Source: a bacterium (GTDB taxonomy: Bacteria; Fidelibacterota; UBA2242). Taken from it: a DNA stretch of 40,297 nucleotides. The notes below the pieces were generated by a model, which saw only the letters and a list, made by a program, of their open reading frames with translations, was not told where the DNA came from and did not search any database. The stretch is from positions 1 through 40,297 of the forward strand of contig JAHJGX010000244.1 of NCBI GenBank assembly GCA_018824205.1. Direction: 5' to 3'. A program made the translations under genes and the position numbers. Numbering within the stretch: the first letter of the stretch is position 1; every line of letters starts with the position of its first letter. Shown in pieces: positions 7,989 to 17,096 of the stretch.

Positions 7989-9173
7989 ATGCCCGTCTCC
8001 AAAAAGATCGCTGACAGTATAACCAGGTCGTCCTGGATCCGAAAGATGTTCGAAACGGGAATTGTCCTGAAAAAAGAACACGGCAGCGAAAACGTATTTG
8101 ACTTTTCTCTTGGTAATCCCGATTTGCCGTCACCGTCGGAATTCGATCGGATATTGATTAATGAATCCAAGAAAATCGGCGATTTTGTACACGGTTATAT
8201 GCCCAATGCCGGTTATCCGGACACCCGTCAGTCCATCGCAGATATCCTCAGCCAGGAGAGCGGCCTGCCTTTTACTGAGAATCATGTTATTATGACCTGT
8301 GGCGCCGCCGGGGCGATAAATGTATTTCTCAAATCAGTGCTGGATCCCGGAGATGAGGTTGTCGTAATTTCGCCCTATTTTGCCGAGTATAATTTCTATA
8401 TTGACAATCATCAGGGTGTTCGGATTATATCGGAATCCACTTCGGAATTACTGCCGGATTTGGATGAACTGAATCAGAAAATCGGCCCGCGGACCAAAGT
8501 CGTCATCATTAATACTCCCAACAATCCCAGCGGACGGGTGTATTCGGAAAAGATGCTGATAGACCTGGGAAATCTGTTGAAGCAGAAAAGTCAGGAACTG
8601 GGCCACCCAATCTATTTATTGGCGGATGAGCCCTATAAGAAGATCATTTTTAACGGGTCGACCTATCATTCGCCACTACTTTATTATCGTAATACAATTC
8701 TGGCCACATCCTTTTCAAAAGATCTTTCGATAGCCGGCGAGCGAATCGGCTATCTTGCCGTCAGCCCGCTGATTGAAGATGCAAATACAATCGTCAATGC
8801 GGCTACATTTTGCAACCGGATTCTGGGCTATCTCAATGCACCGGCACTGATGCAGCGGGTTGTTAAACATGTCCTGAATGCGAAAGTGGATGTGGCAGTG
8901 TATCAAAAACGCCGGGATATCATGTGCGATGGGTTGACCGAAATTGGTTACGATCTGATTATACCGGAAGGCACTTTTTATATTTTTCCACGGTCTCCGA
9001 TTTCCGATGATGTGGCCTTTGTAAAGGCGTTGCAGGATCGATTGATTCTGACCACGCCGGGCAGCGGTTTTCAACGGCCGGGATATTTTCGGATTGCCTT
9101 GTGTGTTCCGGAAGAGACAATTGTAAGATCGCTGGATGGTTTCAGGCAAACCTACAGACAGTTAAAAAATTGA
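7989..9173 (+). CDS. Class I/II pyridoxal-phosphate aminotransferase
   Basis: This is a 394-residue fold-type I aminotransferase. Motifs in order are FSLGNPDLP (39-47), GYPDTRQSIA (75-84), TCGAAGAINVFLK (PLP phosphate loop), NTPNNPSGRV (175-183), ADEPYKKIIF with the PLP-binding Asp (212-221), and the Schiff-base Lys244 in TSFSKDLSIAGERIGYLA. A C-terminal substrate Arg lies in FRIALCV. It belongs with the broad AspC/AlaT/AraT-like group, and the exact substrate cannot be read. The setting, between a branched-chain aminotransferase and a 2-oxoacid:ferredoxin oxidoreductase, suggests deamination of amino acids such as alanine, aspartate or aromatic residues to 2-oxoacids for ferredoxin-linked oxidation. 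It starts at an ATG within an unbroken plus-strand gene run. Confidence 0.88.
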   Translation: MPVSKKIADSITRSSWIRKMFETGIVLKKEHGSENVFDFSLGNPDLPSPSEFDRILINESKKIGDFVHGYMPNAGYPDTRQSIADILSQESGLPFTENHVIMTCGAAGAINVFLKSVLDPGDEVVVISPYFAEYNFYIDNHQGVRIISESTSELLPDLDELNQKIGPRTKVVIINTPNNPSGRVYSEKMLIDLGNLLKQKSQELGHPIYLLADEPYKKIIFNGSTYHSPLLYYRNTILATSFSKDLSIAGERIGYLAVSPLIEDANTIVNAATFCNRILGYLNAPALMQRVVKHVLNAKVDVAVYQKRRDIMCDGLTEIGYDLIIPEGTFYIFPRSPISDDVAFVKALQDRLILTTPGSGFQRPGYFRIALCVPEETIVRSLDGFRQTYRQLKN

Positions 9174-9202
9174 TGAATAATCATTTATAAATGGAGTGAA
9201 TT

Positions 9203-9553
9203 ATGACAATATCAAAAAGCAGAGGACATGTGGTGATCAATACCGAGGAGTGCAAAGGGTGTGAACTCTGTATTGAAGCCTGTCCGTCCGACGTATTGTT
9301 TTTGTCCGATAAGTTTAACACCCACGGGTATCATCCCTCCGCATACAAAGGCGAGGACTGTACCGGTTGCGGCATCTGTTTCTATACCTGCCCGGAACCC
9401 GGAGCGATCACTGTGTTTAAACGCTGGGATTTAATGACGGAAACCGCCGCCTGTTCGCATTGTGGTGGTGATTATAAAGTATTCCACACGGATGAAAAAC
9501 CGGAAGCACTGATCTGCACTAATTGTCTGAAACCAGTAAAAGATTCCCAATAG
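9203..9553 (+). CDS. vorD: 2-oxoacid:ferredoxin oxidoreductase ferredoxin (delta) subunit with extra zinc-ribbon-like tail
   Basis: This is a 116-residue electron-transfer subunit. Two 4Fe-4S clusters are marked by Cys17, 20, 23 and 27 ([12 protein letters not shown]) and Cys53, 56, 59 and 63 ([12 protein letters not shown]). They would pass electrons from the TPP centre to external ferredoxin. After residue 80 an additional CSHC (84-87) and CTNC (105-108) pair forms a four-Cys site like a zinc ribbon or rubredoxin knuckle, which shorter delta subunits lack. It lies 16 bases before vorB and is the first gene of the three-gene complex. GGAG precedes the ATG. The choice between KorD and VorD depends on the substrate, which is inferred from the neighbours. 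Confidence 0.85.
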   Translation: MTISKSRGHVVINTEECKGCELCIEACPSDVLFLSDKFNTHGYHPSAYKGEDCTGCGICFYTCPEPGAITVFKRWDLMTETAACSHCGGDYKVFHTDEKPEALICTNCLKPVKDSQ

Positions 9554-9569
9554 AGAGAGTGAGGTTGAT

Positions 9570-10622
9570 ATGGCGAAACAATTTTTAAAAGGGAATGAAG
9601 CGGTAGTCAAAGGCGCCATCCTGGCTGGTTGCCGGGCCTATTACGGGTATCCGATTACCCCTGCCAGTGAAATCGCGCATGCGGCTGCGATGTACATGCC
9701 GCTGGCTGGCGGAACATTCGTTCAGGCTGAGAGCGAAGTGGCCGCGATTAATATGGTCTACGGAGCATCCGCTGCCGGTGAACGGGTAATGACGGCTTCA
9801 TCAGGTCCGGGCATAAGCCTGAAACAGGAAGGTGTATCTTACTGTGCCGGCGCGGAACTGCCTTGTGTTATTGTCGATATTGTTCGCGGCGGCCCCGGCC
9901 TGGGAAATATTGCCCCGGAACAGAGTGATTACAACCAGGTGGTCAAAGGTGGCGGTCATGGTAATTATAAAGTACTCGTTTTAGCGCCAAATTCCGTCCA
10001 GGAAATGTGTGATTTTGGAATGTTGGCATTTGACCTTGCCGACAAATATCGAAATCCCGTTTATGTGTTGACTGATGGGTTTATCGGGCAGATGATGGAA
10101 CCGGTGGAATTTCCCGAACCGGTGACGACGATTCCGGAAAAAACCTGGGCAGTCAAAGGAACCGATGAAACAACCAACAATTTTATTACCTCCATTGATC
10201 TAGATCCCGATGATCTGGAACGTCACAACCAGAAACTTCAGCAAAAATATGCCATTATCGAAGAGCAGGAACAACGTGCCGAGGAGTATCGTACCGACGA
10301 TGCAGAAATTGTTCTGATTGGGTACGGCATTATTTCCCGGATTATTCAGACGGTTGTCGATGAATTGCGGGATAAGGGCGTCAAAGCCGGTATGTTGCGG
10401 CCAATAACCCTTTTTCCATTTCCGAAGAAAGCCCTTGAAAAACTGACTAAGACCACCCAATTTTTTCTGACGGTGGAAATGAGCAACGGGCAATTGGTCG
10501 ATGATGTTCGCCTGCTGGTGGAAGGGCGTAAACCGGTTCATCTGTATACCCGTATGGGTGGTAATGTGCCATCCACGAAGGAAATTCATGATGAAGTAAT
10601 GAAACTGATGAGGTTATCATGA
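9570..10622 (+). CDS. vorB: 2-oxoacid:ferredoxin oxidoreductase alpha subunit (2-oxoisovalerate type)
   Basis: This is a 350-residue alpha chain of the pyruvate/2-oxoacid:ferredoxin oxidoreductase superfamily. The N-terminal pyrimidine-binding domain includes [28 protein letters not shown], the conserved Glu region [17 protein letters not shown], and [13 protein letters not shown]. The transketolase C-terminal-like domain follows at about 235-350 ([19 protein letters not shown]). The pattern is closest to VorB (3-methyl-2-oxobutanoate) chains, and the preceding branched-chain aminotransferase supports that substrate. A 2-oxoglutarate enzyme (KorA) is the alternative. Its TGA overlaps the ATG of the next gene by four bases (ATGA at 10619-10622), indicating translational coupling and equal stoichiometry. 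Confidence 0.9.
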   Translation: MAKQFLKGNEAVVKGAILAGCRAYYGYPITPASEIAHAAAMYMPLAGGTFVQAESEVAAINMVYGASAAGERVMTASSGPGISLKQEGVSYCAGAELPCVIVDIVRGGPGLGNIAPEQSDYNQVVKGGGHGNYKVLVLAPNSVQEMCDFGMLAFDLADKYRNPVYVLTDGFIGQMMEPVEFPEPVTTIPEKTWAVKGTDETTNNFITSIDLDPDDLERHNQKLQQKYAIIEEQEQRAEEYRTDDAEIVLIGYGIISRIIQTVVDELRDKGVKAGMLRPITLFPFPKKALEKLTKTTQFFLTVEMSNGQLVDDVRLLVEGRKPVHLYTRMGGNVPSTKEIHDEVMKLMRLS

Positions 10623-12049
10623 ATACAATCTTAAAAAAATCATCCAGTTTTTTTGATGTCTATGAACGCCGTCCCGGATCGGATAAACTGACAACCACTT
10701 ATTGTCCCGGTTGCGGTCATGGTGTTCTTCATAAACTGATCGCGGAAGCGCTTGACGATTTTGGTGTCCGTGAGAAAACTATCTTTATCAGCCCGGTTGG
10801 CTGCAGTGTATTTGCCTATTACTATTTTCATACCGGCAATGTGCAGGTCGCTCACGGGCGGGCACCGGCAGCGGCTACCGGTATTAAGCGCGCTCATCCC
10901 GGGAGTATTGTGATCAGTTACCAGGGCGACGGCGATCTGGCTGCAATCGGAACGGCTGAAATTATACATGCTGCCAATCGTGGTGAAGGGATTACGGTGT
11001 TCTTTGTCAACAATGCAGTCTATGGAATGACCGGCGGACAGATGGCGCCGACAACCCTGATCGGACAGAAAACAATGACAACACCCCGCGGACGATCGGT
11101 GGAGAACGATGGCTATCCGATTCGCATGAGTGAAATAATCGCGACCCTGGATGCACCGGTTTTTGTGGAACGCGTCATGATCGGCGATACCAAGTCAACC
11201 ATGCATACCAGACAAACGGTTCGCAAAGCGCTGAAACTACAGATAGAGAAAAACGGATTTTCCTTTATTGAAGTATTAGCGGCCTGTCCGTCCCAATTGA
11301 AAATGACGCCCAGTCGTTCAAAACTCTGGGTGAAAGAGGTCTTGGAAAAACGTTTTCCCCTGGGTGTATGCAAAGACATTTCCGGTGAATTTGAAGGACG
11401 AAAATTTACCCGGAAAGATGTAAAGAATGATGAATTGCACGACATTTTGGATCTTGAAACGGCGCAGGTCGATCTGGAAAAAATCAGCCGGTTTCAGGAT
11501 AAGCCTATTAATGAGGAGATCAAAGTTGCCGGTTTTGGCGGGCAGGGTGTGTTGAGCCTGGGAACCGTGCTGTCCGAGATGGGGATGCGGCACAATTATG
11601 AAGTCAGCTGGCTGCCGTCTTATGGACCGGAAATGCGCGGCGGTACGGCCAACTGCAGCGTTAAAATTTCCAAAAAGAAAATCGGTTCACCCCTGGTGGC
11701 CAATCCCACAATTCTGATTGCCATGAACCGGCCGTCGCTGGATAAGTTTGAAAACGATGTGGTTTCCGGCGGCTTGATCATATACGACGATTCTCTGATC
11801 GACCGCAAACCGGTCCGGGACGATGTGGACATTATCCCGATTCCGGCAACAAAATTGGCCGACGAACTGGGCAATACCAAAGCTGCAAATATGGTTATTG
11901 TCGGGGCATTAATAACGGTCAAAGAGATTATGTCACAGCAGATAATCCTGGATTCTTTGGGTGATGTCCTGAAGCGCAAGAATCTGGTGGAACTGAATCA
12001 GAAAGCGATCCTGCGCGGCGCCGAGTATATTAAAAACCTGAAAAAATAG
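10619..12049 (+). CDS. 2-oxoacid:ferredoxin oxidoreductase, fused beta (TPP) and gamma subunits
   Basis: This is a 476-residue fusion. Residues 25-245 form the TPP-binding beta domain: CPGCGHG (cluster/TPP entry motif), SPVGCS, then GDGDLAAIG with the TPP-Mg motif Gly103-Asp104-Gly105 closed by Asn131/Asn132. From about residue 300 a gamma domain begins ([13 protein letters not shown], glycine-rich near 305-310) and continues with [18 protein letters not shown] and the C-terminal [23 protein letters not shown]. In most organisms beta and gamma are separate genes, so this is a natural fusion that lowers the complex to three polypeptides. It needs vorB and vorD upstream for activity. A rho-independent terminator lies 21 bases beyond the stop. 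Confidence 0.92.
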   Translation: MNTILKKSSSFFDVYERRPGSDKLTTTYCPGCGHGVLHKLIAEALDDFGVREKTIFISPVGCSVFAYYYFHTGNVQVAHGRAPAAATGIKRAHPGSIVISYQGDGDLAAIGTAEIIHAANRGEGITVFFVNNAVYGMTGGQMAPTTLIGQKTMTTPRGRSVENDGYPIRMSEIIATLDAPVFVERVMIGDTKSTMHTRQTVRKALKLQIEKNGFSFIEVLAACPSQLKMTPSRSKLWVKEVLEKRFPLGVCKDISGEFEGRKFTRKDVKNDELHDILDLETAQVDLEKISRFQDKPINEEIKVAGFGGQGVLSLGTVLSEMGMRHNYEVSWLPSYGPEMRGGTANCSVKISKKKIGSPLVANPTILIAMNRPSLDKFENDVVSGGLIIYDDSLIDRKPVRDDVDIIPIPATKLADELGNTKAANMVIVGALITVKEIMSQQIILDSLGDVLKRKNLVELNQKAILRGAEYIKNLKK

Positions 12050-12070
12050 TTTCATTGTTCATCCTTAATA

Positions 12071-12105
12071 AAAACCTCTTCTGCCAAGCGTGGAAGAGGT
12101 TTTTT
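12071..12105 (+). terminator. Intrinsic terminator of the aminotransferase/VOR operon
   Basis: An 11-bp stem, AAAACCTCTTC (12071-12081) with GAAGAGGTTTT (12093-12103), closes an 11-base loop and runs into a T tract. It lies just after the fused oxidoreductase gene. Its 3' half with T tract is duplicated almost exactly near 12352-12371. Confidence 0.9.
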
Positions 12106-12372
12106 ATTACTCTTTCGGGGCTTCGCTGCTGAACGTCTCCTAGTTAAGCTTTGGAAAAAAATGACCGTCGCCTGTCCCCTTGGGGAATTTATTCGATGGG
12201 ATAGACGTCCTGACTTTCCCAACAGGTCACAGGGGACTCCGATAGATCGGAGGACAAACCGAATAAATTCGGCAAATACTCCCAGGAACATCTGATCCAC
12301 TCAATAAATTGAGCGGTTAGTGGTTATTATTTTGCTTCAGGATTGTGATACGGAAGAGGCTTTTTATTATTA
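12092..12372. repeat. Hairpin-rich intergenic island between near-identical direct repeats
   Basis: The words GGAAGAGGTTTTTTATTACT (12092-12111) and GGAAGAGGCTTTTTATTATT (12352-12371) differ at two positions and bracket about 240 bases full of hairpins. These are TCCCC/GGGGA (12175-12186), CTCCGAT/ATCGGAG (12237-12252), CCGAAT/ATTCGG (12259-12272) and CTCAAT/ATTGAG (12300-12313). A long-range 11-bp pair also joins GAATTTATTCG (12185-12195) with CGAATAAATTC (12260-12270). Three of the palindromic words are centred on AATAAATT. No protein-coding gene is credible here. A non-autonomous mobile element or composite REP-like block is my reading. Confidence 0.6.
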
Positions 12373-12412
12373 TTGCCGGAACATTATATTAACGCTGAGA
12401 ATAAAATTAAAA

Positions 12413-15223
12413 ATGAAACGCTTCACTTTATTAGCGCTGATCGCTCTACTGGTCCAAACTCAATTGCTGGCACAGTTAAGTGCCGAGCAAAATCCGTCGG
12501 GGATTAACTGGAAAAAAATCCGCACCAACTACTTTGATATTATTGTCCCGGAAGAGATGCTTGCCGAGGGACAGCGGGTGGCGAACACGCTGGAATACCT
12601 GCGCCCCTCCCTGGAAAAAACCATGTATTCACGACTGCATAAATGGCCGGTGGTTTTGAATAGCCGCAGTGCAGTGGCGAACGGTTGGGTCGGGTATCTC
12701 CCGCGCATGAGTGAGTGGTATCCGGCGGTTCCACAGGACGAGTTTCCCGGAACACTGGATTGGTATCATCTGCTGGCTGTTCACGAAGGACGCCACATGG
12801 CCCAGTTTGATGCTTTTGACCGGGGTTTTAACCGTTTTGCAGGAATCTGCTTTGGTGATCTCGGGCTGGGCGCCTTTACCTTTTTCGGGACGCCGCTCTG
12901 GTTTATTGAAGGTGACGCCGTGGCCATTGAAACGGCCCTGAGCAATTCCGGACGGGGACGCCAGCCAATTTTCGATATGGGAATTCGGACACTCCTGCTT
13001 TCCGGAGAACATTACTCATACTATAAAGCCTATCTGAGAAGTTATAAAGACTATTACCCGGATTACTATGCGCTTGGGTATCAATTGGTAACCCATAACC
13101 GGCGGGAGTATGGCGCGGATACGTGGTCATTGGTGATGCGACGCTCTTCGAAATATTCCTACTGGCCCTATGCGTTCAGCCGTTCCATGAAAAAAATCAC
13201 CGGCCGTAATGCCCGTCAAACTTATGATGATACAATGAAAGAGCTGAAAACATTATGGACGGAACAGATAAAAGGACTCGAAGAAACGCCGGTGGAACAT
13301 GTAAATCAAAAATCAAAGAAAGTTTGGACAAATTATAAATTTCCACACCGGAATTCCGACGGCAGTATCGTCGCTTTAAAGACCGGCCTGGCCGATCCCT
13401 ATACATTGGTCCGACTGACTCCTGAAGGTAAAGAAAAACGGATGATTCAGATTGATTATACTGAAAGAATTTCCGCTAATGCCGATAAAATTACCTGGAG
13501 TGTTCAGAATATCGATCCCCGCTGGTGGGCACAAAGTTTTTCCGAAGTGATTATTTACGATATCCCATCGGACACACGGCAGCAGATTACTCAAAAAGGA
13601 AGATATTTTGCGCCGGCAATGTCACCCGACGGAAAACAGATCGCAGCCGTAAAACAGGGCCTTGACCGGCACTGTTCACTGGTGTTGCTGAATGCAAAGA
13701 ATGGTCATGAAATCCGGGAATTCCCTAATCCTGAAAATTACTTGATTAAAACTCCGGTGTGGTCGGAAGACGGGCTTAAAATGGGGTTTACCCGTCAGCG
13801 AAACGGTTTGCGGGCGTTGACAGTTCTGGATGTTGAGACTGGCCGCCAGGCCGATATCATTCCGGCAGGTTCGGAAGACATAACCTGCCCTGTATTTTAC
13901 GGTGACTATCTGCTATATGATTCGCCGTGGTCGGGCATTGATAATATTTACGCGGTTCATATACAGACCGGGCAGCGCTACCAATTGACATCGCGGAAGT
14001 TCGGGTCCTTTTACCCGGCGCCTGCCGGTGAATCGCTGCTGTTTTGCGATTATCAGGTCGCGGGAATGAATATCGTTTCTGCAATGCTGGATGCGACGCA
14101 ATGGACACCGATTAAGCAAGTTGAACAACGTCTGGTGAATTACTTTGAGCCATTGGTTGAACAGGAACAGGGACGCAATATCCTGATAGAAGATGAAATT
14201 CCCCAAAAGCAGTACCCGGTTGAAGATTACTCGCCATTTATGCACAGTCTGAATGTACACAGCTGGTATCTGCTGCCCCTGCCGCCTTATGTATTCTACG
14301 GATTTTTATCCAATGATCTCCTAAACACACTGGAACTCGGCGCCCATGCGACGTATCATGCCGGGGAACAGGTGAGCGCCTATTCATTGAGCGCCAGCTA
14401 TGCCGGGTTTCGCCCGATCATTGACACGGAGATCAGTTTTGGCAAACGGACGGCAATATATGATTATCAAGGCAGGGATACTACGGATGTATGGAATGAG
14501 GTGAAAACTACAATGGGTCTCCGTTTTCCGGAGATCCAGAACCATGGCGCCCGGACAATGTTTTTACAGTATGAGCTGAATGGCAGTCTGGCCCATGTGT
14601 CAGATAAAAACCATAATAATACTGATGAGCCATATAACGGAAATTTCCAGATTATGTCTCACAGGATCGATTTTTCCACGACATTGAATAAGTCACGACG
14701 GGACATCTATCCGCGCCTGGCTACGGAATTTCAAATCTACTATGCTATGGCATTTTATGATTTTGAAGAGAGTAACGACCTGCGATTTGGTTCAATCCGT
14801 CAGTATATTCCCGGGATTTTTAAACATCACAGTCTTAGTGGATATTTAGCAGGTGAAAGCACGAATGACTGGACGGATTATACCTTTCAAAGCCTGATGC
14901 CGCGAATCCGCGGTTATATGATCGACGCCGATGTTCTCGGATCGCTGAATTACTCTTTTCCTCTGTTTTACCCAGACTTCTCGGTTGGTTCGCTTTTGTT
15001 TATTAAACGGGTCCGGGCCAACCTTTTTTATGATTATGGTCTTGGCGATTACAGGCACAGGGATGATCTAAATCTGTATCGTTCCTGCGGGGCGGAATTG
15101 ACATTTGATTTTAATCCGCTGACCCTCTACTACCTGGAACTCAATGCCGGAATCCGTTATTCCTACCGGGTGGAGGATGCTGACCGGGTGATTGAGATAA
15201 TATTGGGCAGCGTTGCGTTTTAG
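12413..15223 (+). CDS. Predicted outer-membrane protein with HExxH metallopeptidase domain, beta-propeller and C-terminal barrel
   Basis: I place the start at the ATG at 12413, giving 936 residues, because it begins a clear signal peptide (MKRFTLLALIALLVQTQLLAQ). The longer frame from 12320 has an unlikely leader. Residues 35-290 look like a gluzincin (peptidase MA-like) domain: His124-Glu125-x-x-His128 in AVHEGRHMAQF, with a third ligand Glu166 in WFIEGDA. Residues of roughly 315-600 hold TolB/WD40-like propeller blades (MSPDGKQIAAV, WSEDGLKMGF, DVETGRQ). The last 300 residues alternate strands with many aromatics and end in Phe, as outer-membrane barrels do. Bacteroidetes proteins annotated TolB-like have a similar layout. 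Three bases separate it from the next gene, so the pair is probably coupled. Peptidase activity is predicted and its substrate is unknown. Confidence 0.75.
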   Translation: MKRFTLLALIALLVQTQLLAQLSAEQNPSGINWKKIRTNYFDIIVPEEMLAEGQRVANTLEYLRPSLEKTMYSRLHKWPVVLNSRSAVANGWVGYLPRMSEWYPAVPQDEFPGTLDWYHLLAVHEGRHMAQFDAFDRGFNRFAGICFGDLGLGAFTFFGTPLWFIEGDAVAIETALSNSGRGRQPIFDMGIRTLLLSGEHYSYYKAYLRSYKDYYPDYYALGYQLVTHNRREYGADTWSLVMRRSSKYSYWPYAFSRSMKKITGRNARQTYDDTMKELKTLWTEQIKGLEETPVEHVNQKSKKVWTNYKFPHRNSDGSIVALKTGLADPYTLVRLTPEGKEKRMIQIDYTERISANADKITWSVQNIDPRWWAQSFSEVIIYDIPSDTRQQITQKGRYFAPAMSPDGKQIAAVKQGLDRHCSLVLLNAKNGHEIREFPNPENYLIKTPVWSEDGLKMGFTRQRNGLRALTVLDVETGRQADIIPAGSEDITCPVFYGDYLLYDSPWSGIDNIYAVHIQTGQRYQLTSRKFGSFYPAPAGESLLFCDYQVAGMNIVSAMLDATQWTPIKQVEQRLVNYFEPLVEQEQGRNILIEDEIPQKQYPVEDYSPFMHSLNVHSWYLLPLPPYVFYGFLSNDLLNTLELGAHATYHAGEQVSAYSLSASYAGFRPIIDTEISFGKRTAIYDYQGRDTTDVWNEVKTTMGLRFPEIQNHGARTMFLQYELNGSLAHVSDKNHNNTDEPYNGNFQIMSHRIDFSTTLNKSRRDIYPRLATEFQIYYAMAFYDFEESNDLRFGSIRQYIPGIFKHHSLSGYLAGESTNDWTDYTFQSLMPRIRGYMIDADVLGSLNYSFPLFYPDFSVGSLLFIKRVRANLFYDYGLGDYRHRDDLNLYRSCGAELTFDFNPLTLYYLELNAGIRYSYRVEDADRVIEIILGSVAF

Positions 15224-15226
15224 AAG

Positions 15227-16081
15227 ATGATAAAACCCGCATTCATATTCAGTATATTGATTCTGGCGAGTTGTGCATTTGCCCAGAACAATATAATCGG
15301 GACCACGGCTCCCGGTGATATGATTACCCTGTCGGTTTCTTCCGGGATTGGAAAAAGAACAATCTGGGTCAGTCCGACGCTGTCTGTCGTCGATTATTCC
15401 TATGAACAGGGTGATAATGAACTGTACCTGGCGCTTTGTGCCGGCCTGGATTGGAAACAACGTCTGCGGATTTCGCTGGTAATGCCGGCCCGGCGCAGCC
15501 ATGAAGGCGGTATCGGTGATTTGTTAACGCGCGATCTGGATTGGATCAGCAGCCGGAAACGAGTCACGGCCCTGGTCCGGGTAGCGGAACTGCCGGCTAG
15601 CCGAATCACGCTTGGTTTTTCTGCGGGACTCTGGCAACTGGCTCCCCCACGATACTGGGATGACCCGCCCCGGTTTGCCTGGAACGAGTGTGCCGGATTG
15701 CATATTGATAAACCGCTGAATAAGGGGAACGCGGCGCTATCTGTTGAACTTGTCCGCTTATCCGATGAATTTCAATCGAAGAGTAATCAATATGTTCTGG
15801 TTCATGCCGGCGCCGGCTGTCAACACAATATTACCGGTAAATTATTGGTACTGGGCGAACTGCGCTATGATCAGGCCTTCCCGAAGTATCTGGACAATGA
15901 ACTGCTGGAGGTCCTGGACTGGTATTCCGCGTCTCTGGGATTGAAATACAATATTTTGTCACATGTGATAATCAGTGCGAATGTCACGGTCGGGTTTCGT
16001 AATTCTATTATTTTATGGCCGAAATCGGAGAGTAGTTTTGACCTGGCGAAAGAAACCGTGCAGATTATCTGGGCAATTTGA
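15227..16081 (+). CDS. Small exported envelope protein of unknown function
   Basis: This is a 284-residue protein starting three bases after the preceding stop, without a visible Shine-Dalgarno, so it is probably translated by coupling. Residues 1-19 form a signal peptide. It can be read as an ordinary signal (cleavage after AFA, residue 19) or as a lipoprotein signal with LASC at 13-16. The remainder alternates short amphipathic strands with Gly and aromatic residues (TLSVSSGIGKRTIWVSPTLS; ISANVTVGFRNSIILWP), which suggests a small outer-membrane barrel. No family was recognised. Its last 17 bases overlap the end of the convergent glycosyltransferase gene. It is a likely partner of the metallopeptidase/barrel protein upstream. 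Confidence 0.75.
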   Translation: MIKPAFIFSILILASCAFAQNNIIGTTAPGDMITLSVSSGIGKRTIWVSPTLSVVDYSYEQGDNELYLALCAGLDWKQRLRISLVMPARRSHEGGIGDLLTRDLDWISSRKRVTALVRVAELPASRITLGFSAGLWQLAPPRYWDDPPRFAWNECAGLHIDKPLNKGNAALSVELVRLSDEFQSKSNQYVLVHAGAGCQHNITGKLLVLGELRYDQAFPKYLDNELLEVLDWYSASLGLKYNILSHVIISANVTVGFRNSIILWPKSESSFDLAKETVQIIWAI

Positions 16082-17084
16082 TCGTTTCCAGCACCATCAT
16101 CGGCGTGATGTTCCGCATGCAGTCGAAATGCTTTTTTGGGCATTTATCAAAACCGATGTGGGAGCATGGTCGACAGGAAAGGGTATTGTCTTCCAGGATG
16201 ACGGCATTGGGATTTTCCGGGTAGAAGCCGAACTGCCGGACGGTGTTGCCAAAGATGGCAATTTGTGGTTTTCCGAGCAGGGCCGCCATGTGCATGGCCG
16301 CCGAATCGTTGCTGATAATCAGGTCACACAACGAAACCAGCACAAAATTTTCATAAAGGCCGAATTTACCACTGGTATCGAAAACCCGGTTTTGATCTAA
16401 TTTGGTGAGCGGCCGAATATATGCGGATTCCTCCTTGCTGCCGCCGAGGATGATCGTTTGATCGGTTTTTTCGAGGACCATGGTGATTAGTTTTTCGTAG
16501 TATTCCAAGGGCCAGCGCTTGGTGAAATGCCGGGCGCCGGGGTAGATGAGCATGTACTTTTTCCCGGCGTCTAACGCTGGGATGTCTGTTGTTAATCGAT
16601 TAGCAATATCAGACTCCGGTGGGAATTCCAGAGTTTGAAAACCGTAGTCCTGAAAATTCAACGGAACGGTTCGTATATATCGCTGCCAGACTGGAACTAC
16701 ATTGAAAATATTCCAGTACCATTTCACGTAGAAAAAGCGCCGGATGCGGTGTTTTTTAAATCGGGACACTTTGGCATCTTGTCCCAGGGTTAACCGGAAT
16801 GTCCGCAGATTATTATGCAGGTCAGCGATCAGCGGGTAGTGGTTCTCACGGATGATTTTCCGGATTCGGCGGGTCTCCGAACGGCTGTTATTTTTATCAT
16901 AGATAATGACGTGCCGCAGCAATGGCCGGATCGGTTTCAGGACATCTTCAAAGTCATTGCCGACAATGAAATCGATGGCAGTTCGGGGATAGTCACGATG
17001 CAGCGCCCGGATCAATGGAAATGTCAGCAGAATATCGCCGATAGACGACAGGCGGATGAGTAATATTTGCGAGGGAATTTCCAT
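16065..17084 (-). CDS. Glycosyltransferase family 9 (heptosyltransferase-like)
   Basis: This is a 339-residue GT9 enzyme, predicted to add heptose from an ADP-sugar to the inner core of lipopolysaccharide on the cytoplasmic face. The N-terminal ILLIRLSSIGDILLTFPLIRAL (6-27) is the classic acceptor-side motif. The C-terminal half has IYPGARHFTKRWP, ILGGSKEE and the nucleotide-sugar motif ISNDSAAMHMAALLGKP, then IAIFGNT. A Cys-rich end (CRPCSHIGFDKCPKKHFDC) is common in the family. It is the second gene of a two-gene minus-strand unit, 12 bases after the DHS-like gene. It supports a Gram-negative, LPS-bearing cell. The exact sugar and acceptor cannot be assigned. No good ribosome site precedes its ATG, so coupling to the upstream gene is likely. 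Confidence 0.9.
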   Translation of the reverse strand: MEIPSQILLIRLSSIGDILLTFPLIRALHRDYPRTAIDFIVGNDFEDVLKPIRPLLRHVIIYDKNNSRSETRRIRKIIRENHYPLIADLHNNLRTFRLTLGQDAKVSRFKKHRIRRFFYVKWYWNIFNVVPVWQRYIRTVPLNFQDYGFQTLEFPPESDIANRLTTDIPALDAGKKYMLIYPGARHFTKRWPLEYYEKLITMVLEKTDQTIILGGSKEESAYIRPLTKLDQNRVFDTSGKFGLYENFVLVSLCDLIISNDSAAMHMAALLGKPQIAIFGNTVRQFGFYPENPNAVILEDNTLSCRPCSHIGFDKCPKKHFDCMRNITPMMVLETIKLPR

Positions 17085-17096
17085 AGGAACTGTGAC

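Noticed and set aside
12052-12300. 82-codon minus-strand frame across the hairpin island
   Set aside because: It runs through the terminator and palindromes, so its apparent protein is a translation of repeat DNA.
12320-12412. Extended N-terminus of the metalloprotease/barrel protein
   Set aside because: The extra 31 residues lie inside the repeat-bordering region and precede a perfect signal peptide that starts at 12413.
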